NCBI GenBank assembly: GCA_020725625.1
Contig: DYET01000133.1
Coordinates: forward strand, 1 to 52,509
Source of the DNA: Desulfovirgula sp.
Lineage (GTDB): Bacteria; Bacillota; Desulfotomaculia; Desulfotomaculales; Desulfocucumaceae
Direction of reading: 5' to 3'
DNA length: 52,509 bases
The notes under the pieces are model-generated. The model was not told where the DNA came from and did not search any database. It saw only the letters and a list, made by a program, of their open reading frames with translations. Below are positions 38,456-47,018 of the stretch, piece after piece; position 1 is the stretch's first letter; the number at the start of each line of letters is the position of its first letter. A program made the translations under genes and the position numbers.

Positions 38456-39253
38456 TTATTTAATGGTATTGATCTGCTGAATGATGCTGGTAACCATGGG
38501 TATGATGAACATCAGGATGAAGATGATCAGCAGCACCCCCGGCAGTATGCTCATCAGCACCGGCTGGATCTTGATCTTTCTTTTAATTCTGGAGACCTGC
38601 CTTTGCCGGGCCATGGCCGAGTAGTTGACCAGTATACTGCTGATATCCGCACCGGTGGTTTCCGCCACCACCATTATCCTGGCAAAGTCCCTGATTTCCG
38701 GTATCCCGCACCTGGCGGCAAAGTTGTTGACGGCCTCAATAAGTCCCACCAACTCCATCTCCGCCGACAGTACGGCCAGTTCCCCGCCCATCGCCCCTTT
38801 GAATGACCTGGACACTATTTTAAGAGCGTGGTAGTAGCCGGCCGCCCCGGCGTAAATCTTCACCTGGTCCACCAGCAGCGGAAAATCTCTCAGCAATTCC
38901 TCCTTTCTCTTTTTTTCCACGAAGTTAAGGAAAAGGTCCGGCAGCTTCCGGACCATGGGGGTGGTTAGCAGGAAAAAGACACCCTCTATCTGCCTGTCTA
39001 AAACCAGAAACAGTCCGAAAACAGCCGTGAGGATTGTAATTACCATCCTCCCGGCCGAGAACAGCTCCGGGGTGACCGGAATCTTCAAAGCCTTAAGGCG
39101 CTTGCCCAGGGCCTTCAGTTCATCCCCGGCGACAGCCAGTCTTCCCAGTTTCTCCAATGCTTTGAGGGGCTCCGGCATCCTGACCTTCCTCACGCACCAG
39201 GCGAACACAGCCACTGCCGCCAGCAGCGCGGACAGCCCCGCATGCGAGATCAC
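38456..39253 (-). CDS. tadC: TadC-like inner-membrane platform protein
   Basis: 265 residues of the GspF/TadC class: a central FPLLVDQVKIYAGAAGYYHA motif, then MVVAETTGADISSILVNYSA, and C-terminal membrane helices (LMSILPGVLLIIFILMFIIP). It forms the membrane platform with TadB. It overlaps the TadB stop by four bases. A second, diverged set lies at 50,435-52,134. Confidence 0.88.
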   Translation of the reverse strand: MISHAGLSALLAAVAVFAWCVRKVRMPEPLKALEKLGRLAVAGDELKALGKRLKALKIPVTPELFSAGRMVITILTAVFGLFLVLDRQIEGVFFLLTTPMVRKLPDLFLNFVEKKRKEELLRDFPLLVDQVKIYAGAAGYYHALKIVSRSFKGAMGGELAVLSAEMELVGLIEAVNNFAARCGIPEIRDFARIMVVAETTGADISSILVNYSAMARQRQVSRIKRKIKIQPVLMSILPGVLLIIFILMFIIPMVTSIIQQINTIK

Positions 39254-40188
39254 AGTTCTTCAGTCACCTCCCTCCTGCTGTCCAGGTACCAGCAGAGGTA
39301 TTCCACCAACACCAGGAAGGTAACCAGGTACTGACCCTTCACCGTGCCGGTGAATATCTCCCGCGCTTCATCATTGCCGATAAAAAGCCAGAGGAACACC
39401 ACCGGCAGGAGGACCATGAAAATCCCCGTGACTGCTTTTTTGCCCCTGGTCTCGTTAATCAACTCCTCCCTCAACGCCAGTCTTTCCCGGATTACTTCGG
39501 CATTTTTGGTGATCACCTCGTGGGCGTCACTGCCGAACTGGTCGGACAGTATAATCCCGTGGACGAAGGTCTCCATGTCCCTGTTGTCAATGTTCACCGC
39601 AAAATCCACCAGGCTCTGGCTGAGGTCCTGGTTGGTCCTGAACTGCAGGACCAGCTTTTCCAATTCCCCCTGCAGGGGCTGGGGAGTTGAGGGGATAATT
39701 CTCTCGATGGCCTGGGGCAGGTTGTCCGACACGCTGTACACCTCGGCCAGCAGCTGGAGCACCAGCTGGGCCTGGGAGTCTATTCTGGCCCTGACCCGGG
39801 TCCGGTAGAGCCTGTCCACCATCTGATGCGCAATGAGTAGCCACAGGACCGGGGATATCACACCCAGGTAAGGGTTTGACAGCGCCTTGAAGCTCACCAG
39901 GGACAGTATCAGGGCAATGGCCACACCGGCGGCCAGAAAGGTGTTGTAATTAAAGGGGGCCCCCAGCCTCTTCAGCTTGTAGGCCGTATCCCGGGAAACC
40001 CTGTACCTGTCGAAAACCGAATTCCACTGCGTTGCCTCATACTCCAGGATCTCCTTGAGCCTGGTGGCCGACCTCCTGAACCTGTCGATATTACGGTGGA
40101 TGGACACCGACATTATGGCCGCCGTGACCAGCCCGGCGGGGACCACCGCCTCGGGTATTCTCAGCATGGACTTGATTTCGTTCATCAT
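39250..40188 (-). CDS. tadB: TadB-like inner-membrane platform protein
   Basis: 312 residues of the GspF/TadB class: membrane helices near residues 85-115, LVLQLLAEVYSVSDNLPQAI, then IILSDQFGSDAHEVITKNAE and ALREELINETRGKKAVTGIF, and C-terminal helices. It starts by overlapping the CpaF stop by four bases. It works with TadC and CpaF in pilus extrusion. Confidence 0.88.
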   Translation of the reverse strand: MMNEIKSMLRIPEAVVPAGLVTAAIMSVSIHRNIDRFRRSATRLKEILEYEATQWNSVFDRYRVSRDTAYKLKRLGAPFNYNTFLAAGVAIALILSLVSFKALSNPYLGVISPVLWLLIAHQMVDRLYRTRVRARIDSQAQLVLQLLAEVYSVSDNLPQAIERIIPSTPQPLQGELEKLVLQFRTNQDLSQSLVDFAVNIDNRDMETFVHGIILSDQFGSDAHEVITKNAEVIRERLALREELINETRGKKAVTGIFMVLLPVVFLWLFIGNDEAREIFTGTVKGQYLVTFLVLVEYLCWYLDSRREVTEEL

Positions 40189-41435
40189 AATTTCACCACG
40201 CCCCTGGCACTATTTAGGCCGGAGAACGGCCTGATGTCCGGCAATTTCTCATCTCCCAGCTCGTCCTGCAGCCTTTCCAGAAGGGCCGGGCTGAGGCTGT
40301 TGACCACCTCGTGCCTGTTGCTGATCCGGTTGAACCTGTAAATCTCCACGAATTCCGGCCTGCCCTGGTTGTCGGTGACCTCGTTGACCTCGGTGACGCA
40401 CCAGGTACCGTCCCTGTACTTTTTGATAAACACTGTCAGGTCGATGGCGCTGACGATGTGGCGCATCAATTCCTCGTCGGACATACCGGACCTGATCATG
40501 GCCCGGATCAGTCTCTGTACCAGGTCATGCCTGGCGTTGTTGGCGTGGCCGGTGGTCATGGACCCCATGTGCCCGGTGCCCATGGCCTGTAGCAGTTCAA
40601 AGGTCTCGGGCCCCCTGAACTCCCCCAGTATGATCCGCCGGGGATACATGCGGAGAGCATTCACCATCAGGCTGCCAACGTCAATCTGCCTGGAACTCTG
40701 CAGGGGAACGACGTGACCGGTAAGGTTCAGTTCGAAGGTATCCTCAATGGTTACTATCCTCTCATCCCCGGGTATGAATGAGCAGAGAAACCTTAAGAAG
40801 GTGGTCTTGCCGCACCCGGTGGCGCCGGAGATGACCATGTTGCACCCGGCCCTGACAGCACACCTGAAAAAAGTCAGCATTTCCCCGTTCAAAAAACCCT
40901 GGGCCACCAGATCTTCCCCGGAAAAGCTCTTGCGGACGAATTTTCTTATGGATATGGCCGGGAACGGGCAGTTGGGGACGATGACCGCGTTCAGCCTGGA
41001 CCCGTCCGGGAGCCTGACGTCCACCAGGGGACTGTTGTAGTCTATCTTTCTGTTCGCCTTTTGCACCGCCATCTGGAGGACCTTCATCACCTCCTCGCTG
41101 CTTCCGAATTTGATGTCAGTCCTGATGGGCCGGTTGTTCTTCTCGATGTAAACCTGGTCCGGGCCGTTAATCAGTATATCGGTAACCTCCGGGTCCCTGA
41201 AAAAGGGCCCCAGGTCCTTGTAGCCGATGAGCTGGTCAATTACATAATTTTCGGTTTCCGGATCCTCCCGGCCCAGCAGTGACCTTACCTCCTGCCTGAT
41301 AACCTCCTCCTGCCGGTCCAGGTATTTTTGGCTGTCAGGATCCAGGAACAGGCTTCTGTGCTTTTGGATCACTCCTTCCTGAACCGTTTTGATTAAAAGC
41401 TTCTTTTCTGATTCGTTCGAGTTCTGACTGTTCAT
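40185..41435 (-). CDS. cpaF: CpaF/TadA secretion ATPase
   Basis: About 416 residues. VTDILINGPDQVYIEKNNRP and PDGSRLNAV are typical N-domain motifs. Walker A is GATGCGKT (204-211), followed by the Asp box IEDTFELN, GEFRGPETFELLQAMGTGH and the His box TTGHANNARHDL. This hexameric ATPase drives assembly of the Tad pilus. ATG 41435 has GGAGGAAATATCT; the frame extends to 41507. Its first 101 bases overlap the end of cpaB in another frame. Confidence 0.93.
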   Translation of the reverse strand: MNSQNSNESEKKLLIKTVQEGVIQKHRSLFLDPDSQKYLDRQEEVIRQEVRSLLGREDPETENYVIDQLIGYKDLGPFFRDPEVTDILINGPDQVYIEKNNRPIRTDIKFGSSEEVMKVLQMAVQKANRKIDYNSPLVDVRLPDGSRLNAVIVPNCPFPAISIRKFVRKSFSGEDLVAQGFLNGEMLTFFRCAVRAGCNMVISGATGCGKTTFLRFLCSFIPGDERIVTIEDTFELNLTGHVVPLQSSRQIDVGSLMVNALRMYPRRIILGEFRGPETFELLQAMGTGHMGSMTTGHANNARHDLVQRLIRAMIRSGMSDEELMRHIVSAIDLTVFIKKYRDGTWCVTEVNEVTDNQGRPEFVEIYRFNRISNRHEVVNSLSPALLERLQDELGDEKLPDIRPFSGLNSARGVVKL

Positions 41436-42105
41436 AGATATTTCCTCCAGGCTCTCTGGCCGGATGCTCCGGCATGATCCAGATTTCCCTGGCCAGGGTC
41501 TTGCCATAAAAAAGCGGGCCCACCTGTGACCACTTCATGGCCAGGGTTATACTGCTCTCGCTCCCGGTCACAACATTTTTCAACTGGTCAATCTGGCCCG
41601 CGGCCACCCTCGGGCCGGTCACGCTTAGAACCTTGATTCCCTCGCCGATTACCTGGGGCTTCCCGCCTTCGATAGATCCCACCACTGTGACGCTGTCCCC
41701 GGCCTTCAGTCCGTTTGGCCACCTGGCCTCGTTGGGCCTGAGGGATATGTACGTCTCGTCCGGGGCCAGGCTGCCGGATATGCCCGTTATCTCTTTCTGA
41801 TCGGAAGAAAGCTTTTGAGAGAGTATGGGCTCCCCTGCGTACAGTTTTTCCCCGGCGTACTTCCCGACGACCTGCCGGGGATCGGACAGGGCCATTGAGT
41901 GACGGTCCCTGCGGGTAACCGTTATATAGCCTATATCGCTCTGTCCTATTACCGAGCCGGCTTTGATGTCTTCCCTGGGCGCAAGCACCTTTACCGGCAT
42001 GTACAGCTGGTAAAAGGCAATCATTACCGAAAGGCCGGCGGCGAGACTCAATAAAACCGCCACCCACAGGCTCATGTCCCTTGCCGGCAGCTTTATCCCG
42101 CGCAT
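41335..42105 (-). CDS. cpaB: CpaB/RcpC-like SAF-domain pilus protein
   Basis: 256 residues. One N-terminal membrane helix (VAVLLSLAAGLSVMIAFYQL) is followed by a SAF domain (VLAPREDIKAGSVIGQSDIG, YAGEKLYAGEPILSQKL) and a RcpC-type domain with SLRPNEARWPNGLKAGDSVT. CpaB is an exported, peptidoglycan-facing component of the Tad machine. The final 34 residues are polar and run 101 bases into cpaF, an unusually long overlap. The start overlaps the diguanylate cyclase gene by 13 bases. Confidence 0.85.
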   Translation of the reverse strand: MRGIKLPARDMSLWVAVLLSLAAGLSVMIAFYQLYMPVKVLAPREDIKAGSVIGQSDIGYITVTRRDRHSMALSDPRQVVGKYAGEKLYAGEPILSQKLSSDQKEITGISGSLAPDETYISLRPNEARWPNGLKAGDSVTVVGSIEGGKPQVIGEGIKVLSVTGPRVAAGQIDQLKNVVTGSESSITLAMKWSQVGPLFYGKTLAREIWIMPEHPAREPGGNIYEQSELERIRKEAFNQNGSGRSDPKAQKPVPGS

Positions 42106-42932
42106 AACTCTTCAATCCCCCTTTCCACCCTGTTTCTGCTTTTCTGCTTGGCGGCATACAGGGCGCTGTCGGCCCTTTTGACCAGTGATGTAACGTCTTC
42201 CCCGGGGATATACTCCGCCACGCCGAAGCTCGCGGTGATGGAAATACTGCGGCCGCCGGACACCTTCACCTGTACCGCTGACACCGCCCGGCGGGCCCGC
42301 TCGGCAATCTCAGCGGCCTCCTCCAGGCCGGCGCCACACAGGACCATGAACTCCTCCCCCCCGTACCGCCCGAAAAAGTCCGCCGGGCGCACCGTGCCCC
42401 TGACGATGGAGGCAAACTGTTGCAGCACCAGGTCGCCGGCATCGTGGCCGCAGGTGTCGTTCACCCTCTTGAAATGGTCTATGTCCGCCATGATTACCGA
42501 CAGCGGGATCATCTTGCCCACAACCCTTTCCAGCTGCCGGTCCAGCTCTCTCCGGTTCGGCACACCGGTCAGGGGGTCGGTGGTGCTGGACAGCATGAGG
42601 TTGAAATTCTCACCCGCCTGGCGGGCCTTCTGGTTCAGGAGAGTGAACTCAGCAAGCTGAAGTCTCCGGTGCAGCCTGGCAAGGTTTCTGTCAACCCTGG
42701 ACAGTCCGGGGGCTTTAACGGGAAAGGCCCTTTCGGCCAGCGCCGGGTCGGGGGTCTCCAGGAGCAGGTTTTCCATTTGGGCGTTCAGATGCTTTAACCA
42801 CAGGGAAAATATGACCAGCAGCCCGGCTGTGTAGATAAGCCATGCCAAATGAATCACTGTATAATATTTCCCCGCGGTTAATCCGAGAAGGAACAGTGAT
42901 ATCCCTCCAGCCATCGCCAATAAAAATATCAA
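42093..42932 (-). CDS. Membrane-anchored diguanylate cyclase (GGDEF)
   Basis: 279 residues: two hydrophobic segments (1-45), a helical linker, and a GGDEF domain from about 115. Catalytic motif GGEEF is at 191-195, metal site IMADIDHFKRVND at 147-159, and the inhibitory site RPAD at 182-185 is intact, so product inhibition is expected. It makes cyclic di-GMP, which often controls pili and attachment. The TTG start overlaps the preceding stop (TTGA), placing it firmly within the Tad operon. Confidence 0.92.
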   Translation of the reverse strand: MIFLLAMAGGISLFLLGLTAGKYYTVIHLAWLIYTAGLLVIFSLWLKHLNAQMENLLLETPDPALAERAFPVKAPGLSRVDRNLARLHRRLQLAEFTLLNQKARQAGENFNLMLSSTTDPLTGVPNRRELDRQLERVVGKMIPLSVIMADIDHFKRVNDTCGHDAGDLVLQQFASIVRGTVRPADFFGRYGGEEFMVLCGAGLEEAAEIAERARRAVSAVQVKVSGGRSISITASFGVAEYIPGEDVTSLVKRADSALYAAKQKSRNRVERGIEELCAG

Positions 42933-43840
42933 CCGTCATCACCCCCGACTACTCTCAGCATTTCCTCCGGGATACCGGTCTTGTATATCCCTTTCTTTCC
43001 CGATGAGAGCAACGTGGGTACCGGGCCGTGCCACCGGCCCAGGAAGATTGATCCCCGGTATCCCTTTTCAGCCAGGTATGCCTTGCCCCTTGAAATCTCT
43101 CCCCCGGTTTGAACCGGAACCCATCGCCTACCTTCCGGGTCGAGACTCACCAGGGTCTCCACGGCCCTCAGGCAGGCGCCGCAGGAAGGTGAGAAGAACA
43201 GTACCGGCCTCGCACCCGCGTCCAAGATCACACTGCTGCCTTCTTCAGTCACAGCCGAAACGTATCTCTCCTGATTCGGCGGCGGAATAGGGCTGTTGTC
43301 CGGGACTGCAGCCCGGGCCGGAGCTGTATCTAGCTGCTCAATTAAAGGTCCTTCTGGCTTAACCTCAGTAACACTTTTCCTTTCCGGAACTGCCGGCGGG
43401 GACTCATCAGCCGGAGTAGCATGCACTTCTTTTGCCGGCAAGGCACTGTTCACAATGACCGGGGGATCGTAACGGAGAACAATGACTGCCGCAAGTATAA
43501 CCGCCAGGATTGAGGCCAGTACCCTCAAGACCAATTTGTATCTCCCCTCATCCACGACGGACAGCGCAATCACCCCGGCCAGGATCATGAGGTCGGCCCT
43601 GATGCAGTCCAGGCACCAGTATGACCAAATGGATTGTAAAAGCAGCGACCCGGCTATAAGCATCCCTCCTCCCACCACTGACCAGTCGGAATACCTGGTG
43701 AGCGCCAGCCCGGCCAGCACCCCGCAGGCCGTCACCGCGAAAAGCGTTATCAGGTCCAGGGGTTTCGTTGCCACCAGGTATGACGCCGCCGCTGCGAAAA
43801 AAATCCCCCCGGGGAGTTTTTTCAGGTAAAGGCCCTCCAT
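42929..43840 (-). CDS. VKOR/thioredoxin-like thiol-disulfide protein
   Basis: 303 residues. Four or five membrane helices (1-125) contain the pair WCLDC (C76, C79). A proline-rich linker (140-190) leads to an exported thioredoxin-like domain with LFFSPSCGACLRAVE (C220, C223). This resembles a fused vitamin-K-epoxide-reductase/thioredoxin oxidase that forms disulfides outside the membrane, although the VKOR loop cysteines are not seen, so the class is tentative. It lies directly after a cysteine-rich TadG-like gene, a plausible substrate. Confidence 0.7.
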   Translation of the reverse strand: MEGLYLKKLPGGIFFAAAASYLVATKPLDLITLFAVTACGVLAGLALTRYSDWSVVGGGMLIAGSLLLQSIWSYWCLDCIRADLMILAGVIALSVVDEGRYKLVLRVLASILAVILAAVIVLRYDPPVIVNSALPAKEVHATPADESPPAVPERKSVTEVKPEGPLIEQLDTAPARAAVPDNSPIPPPNQERYVSAVTEEGSSVILDAGARPVLFFSPSCGACLRAVETLVSLDPEGRRWVPVQTGGEISRGKAYLAEKGYRGSIFLGRWHGPVPTLLSSGKKGIYKTGIPEEMLRVVGGDDG

Positions 43841-43843
43841 TTC

Positions 43844-44554
43844 TCAATCACATCCTTCCATGGCCGCACGGTGCCATTTTCCATCGAGGTCGTAATAGAA
43901 CGACCCGCCCTGGGCGCACCTGAAGGCGTCCAGGGTGGACAGTCCGCCTGAAGGGTAAAACCTGTCCATAAATCCCAGCATCAGTGTCCTAAGTCTCCCG
44001 TGGGTTTTTACTATGACTGAGGGATAGAGGGGATCCCCCTCCTCACCCCTGACGTTTATGGAGCTTATGTAGGAGTCCCCGCCGACGCCGGCATCCATCT
44101 CACCGGGCTTGTTGATGTCGAAAAACACTTCGGCCGCCATTCTTGCCCCGGCCCCGTTGTTTTCGTACTCCACCCACCTGCGCACTATATTTACCCCCTC
44201 ACAGCCACAGGAACAGCAGTATCTTTTGTAGCCCCCCTTTTCATACAAGGTGTCTTCCCTGCCGGAAACGTAGACGGGGTCGTCCCCGTCACAGCTCACA
44301 CAGCACGGGCTGCAGCCGGTAGGGCTGCAGCAGATGGACTCCCGGTTCCCCCGATAGATTTCCAGTAAAACATATCTTTTGGCGCTCATGGCCGCCGCTG
44401 TAGCCGCGGCGTCTGCGGCGGTCTGGAGTTTTTCACCAGCCAGCACGTATCTGGCGAAATCCACGGCCACTGCGGCCACCATCATGGAAAGCACCAGGAC
44501 CCCGGCAAACATGGGCAGGATGCTTCCCCTCTGGTCTGAAAGTTTCGGTTTCAG
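43844..44554 (-). CDS. Cysteine-rich TadG-like protein, probable CTG start
   Basis: About 237 residues if read from CTG 44554, which has GGGGGTGA at six bases. The N-terminus is then LKPKLSDQRGSILPMFAGVL plus a hydrophobic helix, as in TadG/TadE proteins. The ATG at 44512 would remove the QRGS motif. DFARYVLAGEKLQTAADAAA is classic for TadG. Residues 75-118 hold ten cysteines in two clusters (ICCSPTGCSPCCVSC and YCCSCGC), unusual for the family. The next gene encodes a thiol-disulfide protein. Confidence 0.72.
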   Translation of the reverse strand: MKPKLSDQRGSILPMFAGVLVLSMMVAAVAVDFARYVLAGEKLQTAADAAATAAAMSAKRYVLLEIYRGNRESICCSPTGCSPCCVSCDGDDPVYVSGREDTLYEKGGYKRYCCSCGCEGVNIVRRWVEYENNGAGARMAAEVFFDINKPGEMDAGVGGDSYISSINVRGEEGDPLYPSVIVKTHGRLRTLMLGFMDRFYPSGGLSTLDAFRCAQGGSFYYDLDGKWHRAAMEGCD

Positions 44555-44567
44555 CGCCTGTCACCCC

Positions 44568-44957
44568 CTATCTTTCCAGCCAGACGAACGTGGCGCCGGC
44601 GTTCATGGTTACATCGGTTAAAGGACTGCCACCGATAAGCTTTGGAAACGTTTTGTGGAACGGGGAAACTGTATAAGTAACCTGACAGGTAACCGCAGTC
44701 CCGTCCCGGAAGAAATCCACCGAAAACCTGTCCGGGTCCAGCCCCCAGAGCCAGGCCGACTGCTCAGCCTTTACCCTCGCCCAGTCCACGTTCCCGGTTA
44801 TGCTGGCCTCCCTCGCCCCTTCCCTGGCCACTTTTTGAACACCGTAGTAGTCGGCGAAGAGAAAGGAGAAGGTTACGGTGAATATGAAAATGACCAGGAG
44901 GACAGAGATGGAAAAGATGAATTCCAGGAGAACGGATCCCTTTTGGTTTCCGGCCAT
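44568..44957 (-). CDS. TadE-like pseudopilin
   Basis: About 129 residues. NQKGSVLLEFIFSISVLLVI is the TadE-type start, followed by EGAREASITGN (the conserved AREGAR stretch) and a strand-rich remainder. ATG 44957 is chosen because it begins two bases from the previous stop; the frame extends to 45002. It is one of three TadE/G genes in a row. Confidence 0.78.
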   Translation of the reverse strand: MAGNQKGSVLLEFIFSISVLLVIFIFTVTFSFLFADYYGVQKVAREGAREASITGNVDWARVKAEQSAWLWGLDPDRFSVDFFRDGTAVTCQVTYTVSPFHKTFPKLIGGSPLTDVTMNAGATFVWLER

Positions 44958-44958
44958 T

Positions 44959-45399
44959 TCAGTTGTATAAAGGTCTGTTCTCCGGCCTGAGCTTGTGAGC
45001 ACGGGCTGTCAGCGCCTCCTTCCGGATTAAGATTCTTCCGTTTACCGTTGAGGCGCCCTTCGGGTCGATCAGCCTTTGAAACCCTGGGAACAGGGGATTC
45101 ATCTGGGCTTCAGCCACGCCATACCCGGTGTCGCCGGTACTGTAGGCAACGGCGTTTTTCACGGGGCAGGCCACCAGGGTGTTGTTAAGGTGTTTCAGTG
45201 CCCTGTCACTGGCTTCAGCCGGGTTATCCGTCACGGCAACGTTCAGGGCGGCAATCCGGGCTGCCTGCTTGACCTGGGACGTGTTGTATATCCACAATCC
45301 CATTGCCACCATACCCAAAACGAAACCGACAAACAGGATCCCGCAGATGGCAAACTCAAGCATGATAGATCCCCTCTGGTTTTTAACGAGATCTTTCAA
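44959..45399 (-). CDS. TadE/TadF-like pseudopilin
   Basis: 146 residues. NQRGSIMLEFAICGILFVGF, then a long helix and QVKQAARIAALNVAV, the standard TadE pattern. The rest is a small exported domain with two cysteines at most. It lies upstream of two more TadE/G genes in the same direction. Confidence 0.78.
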   Translation of the reverse strand: MKDLVKNQRGSIMLEFAICGILFVGFVLGMVAMGLWIYNTSQVKQAARIAALNVAVTDNPAEASDRALKHLNNTLVACPVKNAVAYSTGDTGYGVAEAQMNPLFPGFQRLIDPKGASTVNGRILIRKEALTARAHKLRPENRPLYN

Positions 45400-45464
45400 T
45401 TGTAATTCACCTCTAAAAAATTAGGGCCCACCTGTGTCAAGGTGAGCCATGAGGAGAATTCCGT

Positions 45465-47003
45465 TTAATTATCCAGGAGGTCCGAACGGATTTTGCTGTC
45501 AAACTTTAAAGTTTTGTTTTCAACGGTGACGGTGACCGCGTCCCGGTTGTCACCAGGGAACTGGTCCGTTACCCCGTCCGGCCAGGCCTCGGCTTCCACC
45601 GTGTAGCTGCCGGGAGTTCCTGAAAAACCATAGTCCCATTCTTCATATCCCCCCGGTCCCAGTTTAAGGCTAAAGGGGTGTGTTCCGGTGAAGCCCTGAA
45701 CAAATCCTGTTATATCTATTTCACCCGGGAGGCTGTCCTTCCTGGTAACCCTGATTTTAAAACTAACTGACGTCTTTCCACCGTCTATGGCCGTGAATAC
45801 CGGTTTAACAGGGATTATCTCCACTGTTACGTCATGGAGGCCTTCCAGGGAAACGTCCACGACCCTGACGTTGTCATTGTTTGTTATCTCCGACCAGTCC
45901 ATATATCCCCATACGTCTTTCGGAAGAACCCTGACGCTTTCGTTGACTCCCGCGGCCAGGGTTATCTTGTTGCTATCAAGGTTGGCCGGAACGGTCCAAT
46001 CGAAGGTGAATTCCAGCCTGTCCTCCGTACTCCCGGCCGGGACCCTGTATTGGAATATGTTGTCCAGGCCGGCCACGGGCTGGACATTTTTCACCGGCGC
46101 CAGCCGGCCGTTCACCGCAATACCGAAAGGCACCACATAGTCCTGGGTCAGCTCCGTCTTCAGGCCCATGGCCTCGAACAGCTGGCCGGTCACCGGGTCG
46201 GACATGAAGGATGCGTCCGGCTTGGCTTTTAAAACCACCTTGCCGGTGTACGTTTCCCCCGGCCGGGCTGTATCCGTACCCGGATCTATGCTCTCAACAA
46301 TGAAGTTCGGAAGGATGTCCCAGCGTATAAAGATGACGTCATACCAGATCCCGCCCAGGTCGTGGCGGTTGTGCCAGTGCCTGACCGCCCCGGCCAGCCC
46401 GGGCCTGGGTTCTGCAAGAACCTTGAAATATTCCCTGACTGTTTCTTTGCTAAAATCGCTCCAGAAGACAGGGTTGTTGACAAAACTATTTTGATAGTCC
46501 TGGAATCCAATTCTATTGTGGTAAGTCGAAAGGGCCTTGATTATGAGGCCCCAGGAGTAGTCGGAAACATCCCCGTTTTCACCTGAAGTCAAATATTTAT
46601 CCCATGGCTTTTTAATCATATCCCTCTGGGCCGGGGCAGTATGGTTAGGGGCATCGTCAGGAAAATAATCGCTGGCAAACAGGTCCCCGTCAAATGTATA
46701 GCCGAGGTAGCGAGGCTCCTGTTTCCCAGGGTGACCCAAATCTATTCCGTTATCATCCTGCCACGATGTTATTACACCTTCGGATTCGGTTTTCCACTGG
46801 TTATTTGGCACATCACTCGGCAGGCCGTAGACCAACAAGTCACGATCGAGACGGGCTTTTAAGCTACCTTTCTCAAAATCCATACCCGTTATTTGCAAAA
46901 CATGCTGCAGGTTACTATAATTACTCATTGCCTGCTCAGGAAAAAAGTATAACCCTGTAAACAGGGTTAAAATCAAAAAAATAGTCAATATTTTTTTATA
47001 CAC
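45465..47003 (-). CDS. Exported protein with Ig-like/CARDB domains
   Basis: 512 residues with a signal peptide (ILTIFLILTLFTGLYFFPEQ). Residues 60-230 are unique and aromatic (QENDxxIDLGHPG-like start, HRIGFQDYQNSF). Residues 235-512 contain two or three Ig-like strands domains, the last with GSYTVEAEAWPDGVTDQFPG and DNRDAVTVTV, typical of CARDB. No anchor is seen. It probably belongs to the pilus or surface assembly as it is in the same run as the Tad genes. Confidence 0.7.
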   Translation of the reverse strand: MYKKILTIFLILTLFTGLYFFPEQAMSNYSNLQHVLQITGMDFEKGSLKARLDRDLLVYGLPSDVPNNQWKTESEGVITSWQDDNGIDLGHPGKQEPRYLGYTFDGDLFASDYFPDDAPNHTAPAQRDMIKKPWDKYLTSGENGDVSDYSWGLIIKALSTYHNRIGFQDYQNSFVNNPVFWSDFSKETVREYFKVLAEPRPGLAGAVRHWHNRHDLGGIWYDVIFIRWDILPNFIVESIDPGTDTARPGETYTGKVVLKAKPDASFMSDPVTGQLFEAMGLKTELTQDYVVPFGIAVNGRLAPVKNVQPVAGLDNIFQYRVPAGSTEDRLEFTFDWTVPANLDSNKITLAAGVNESVRVLPKDVWGYMDWSEITNNDNVRVVDVSLEGLHDVTVEIIPVKPVFTAIDGGKTSVSFKIRVTRKDSLPGEIDITGFVQGFTGTHPFSLKLGPGGYEEWDYGFSGTPGSYTVEAEAWPDGVTDQFPGDNRDAVTVTVENKTLKFDSKIRSDLLDN

Positions 47004-47018
47004 AGTAAAACTCCCTCC

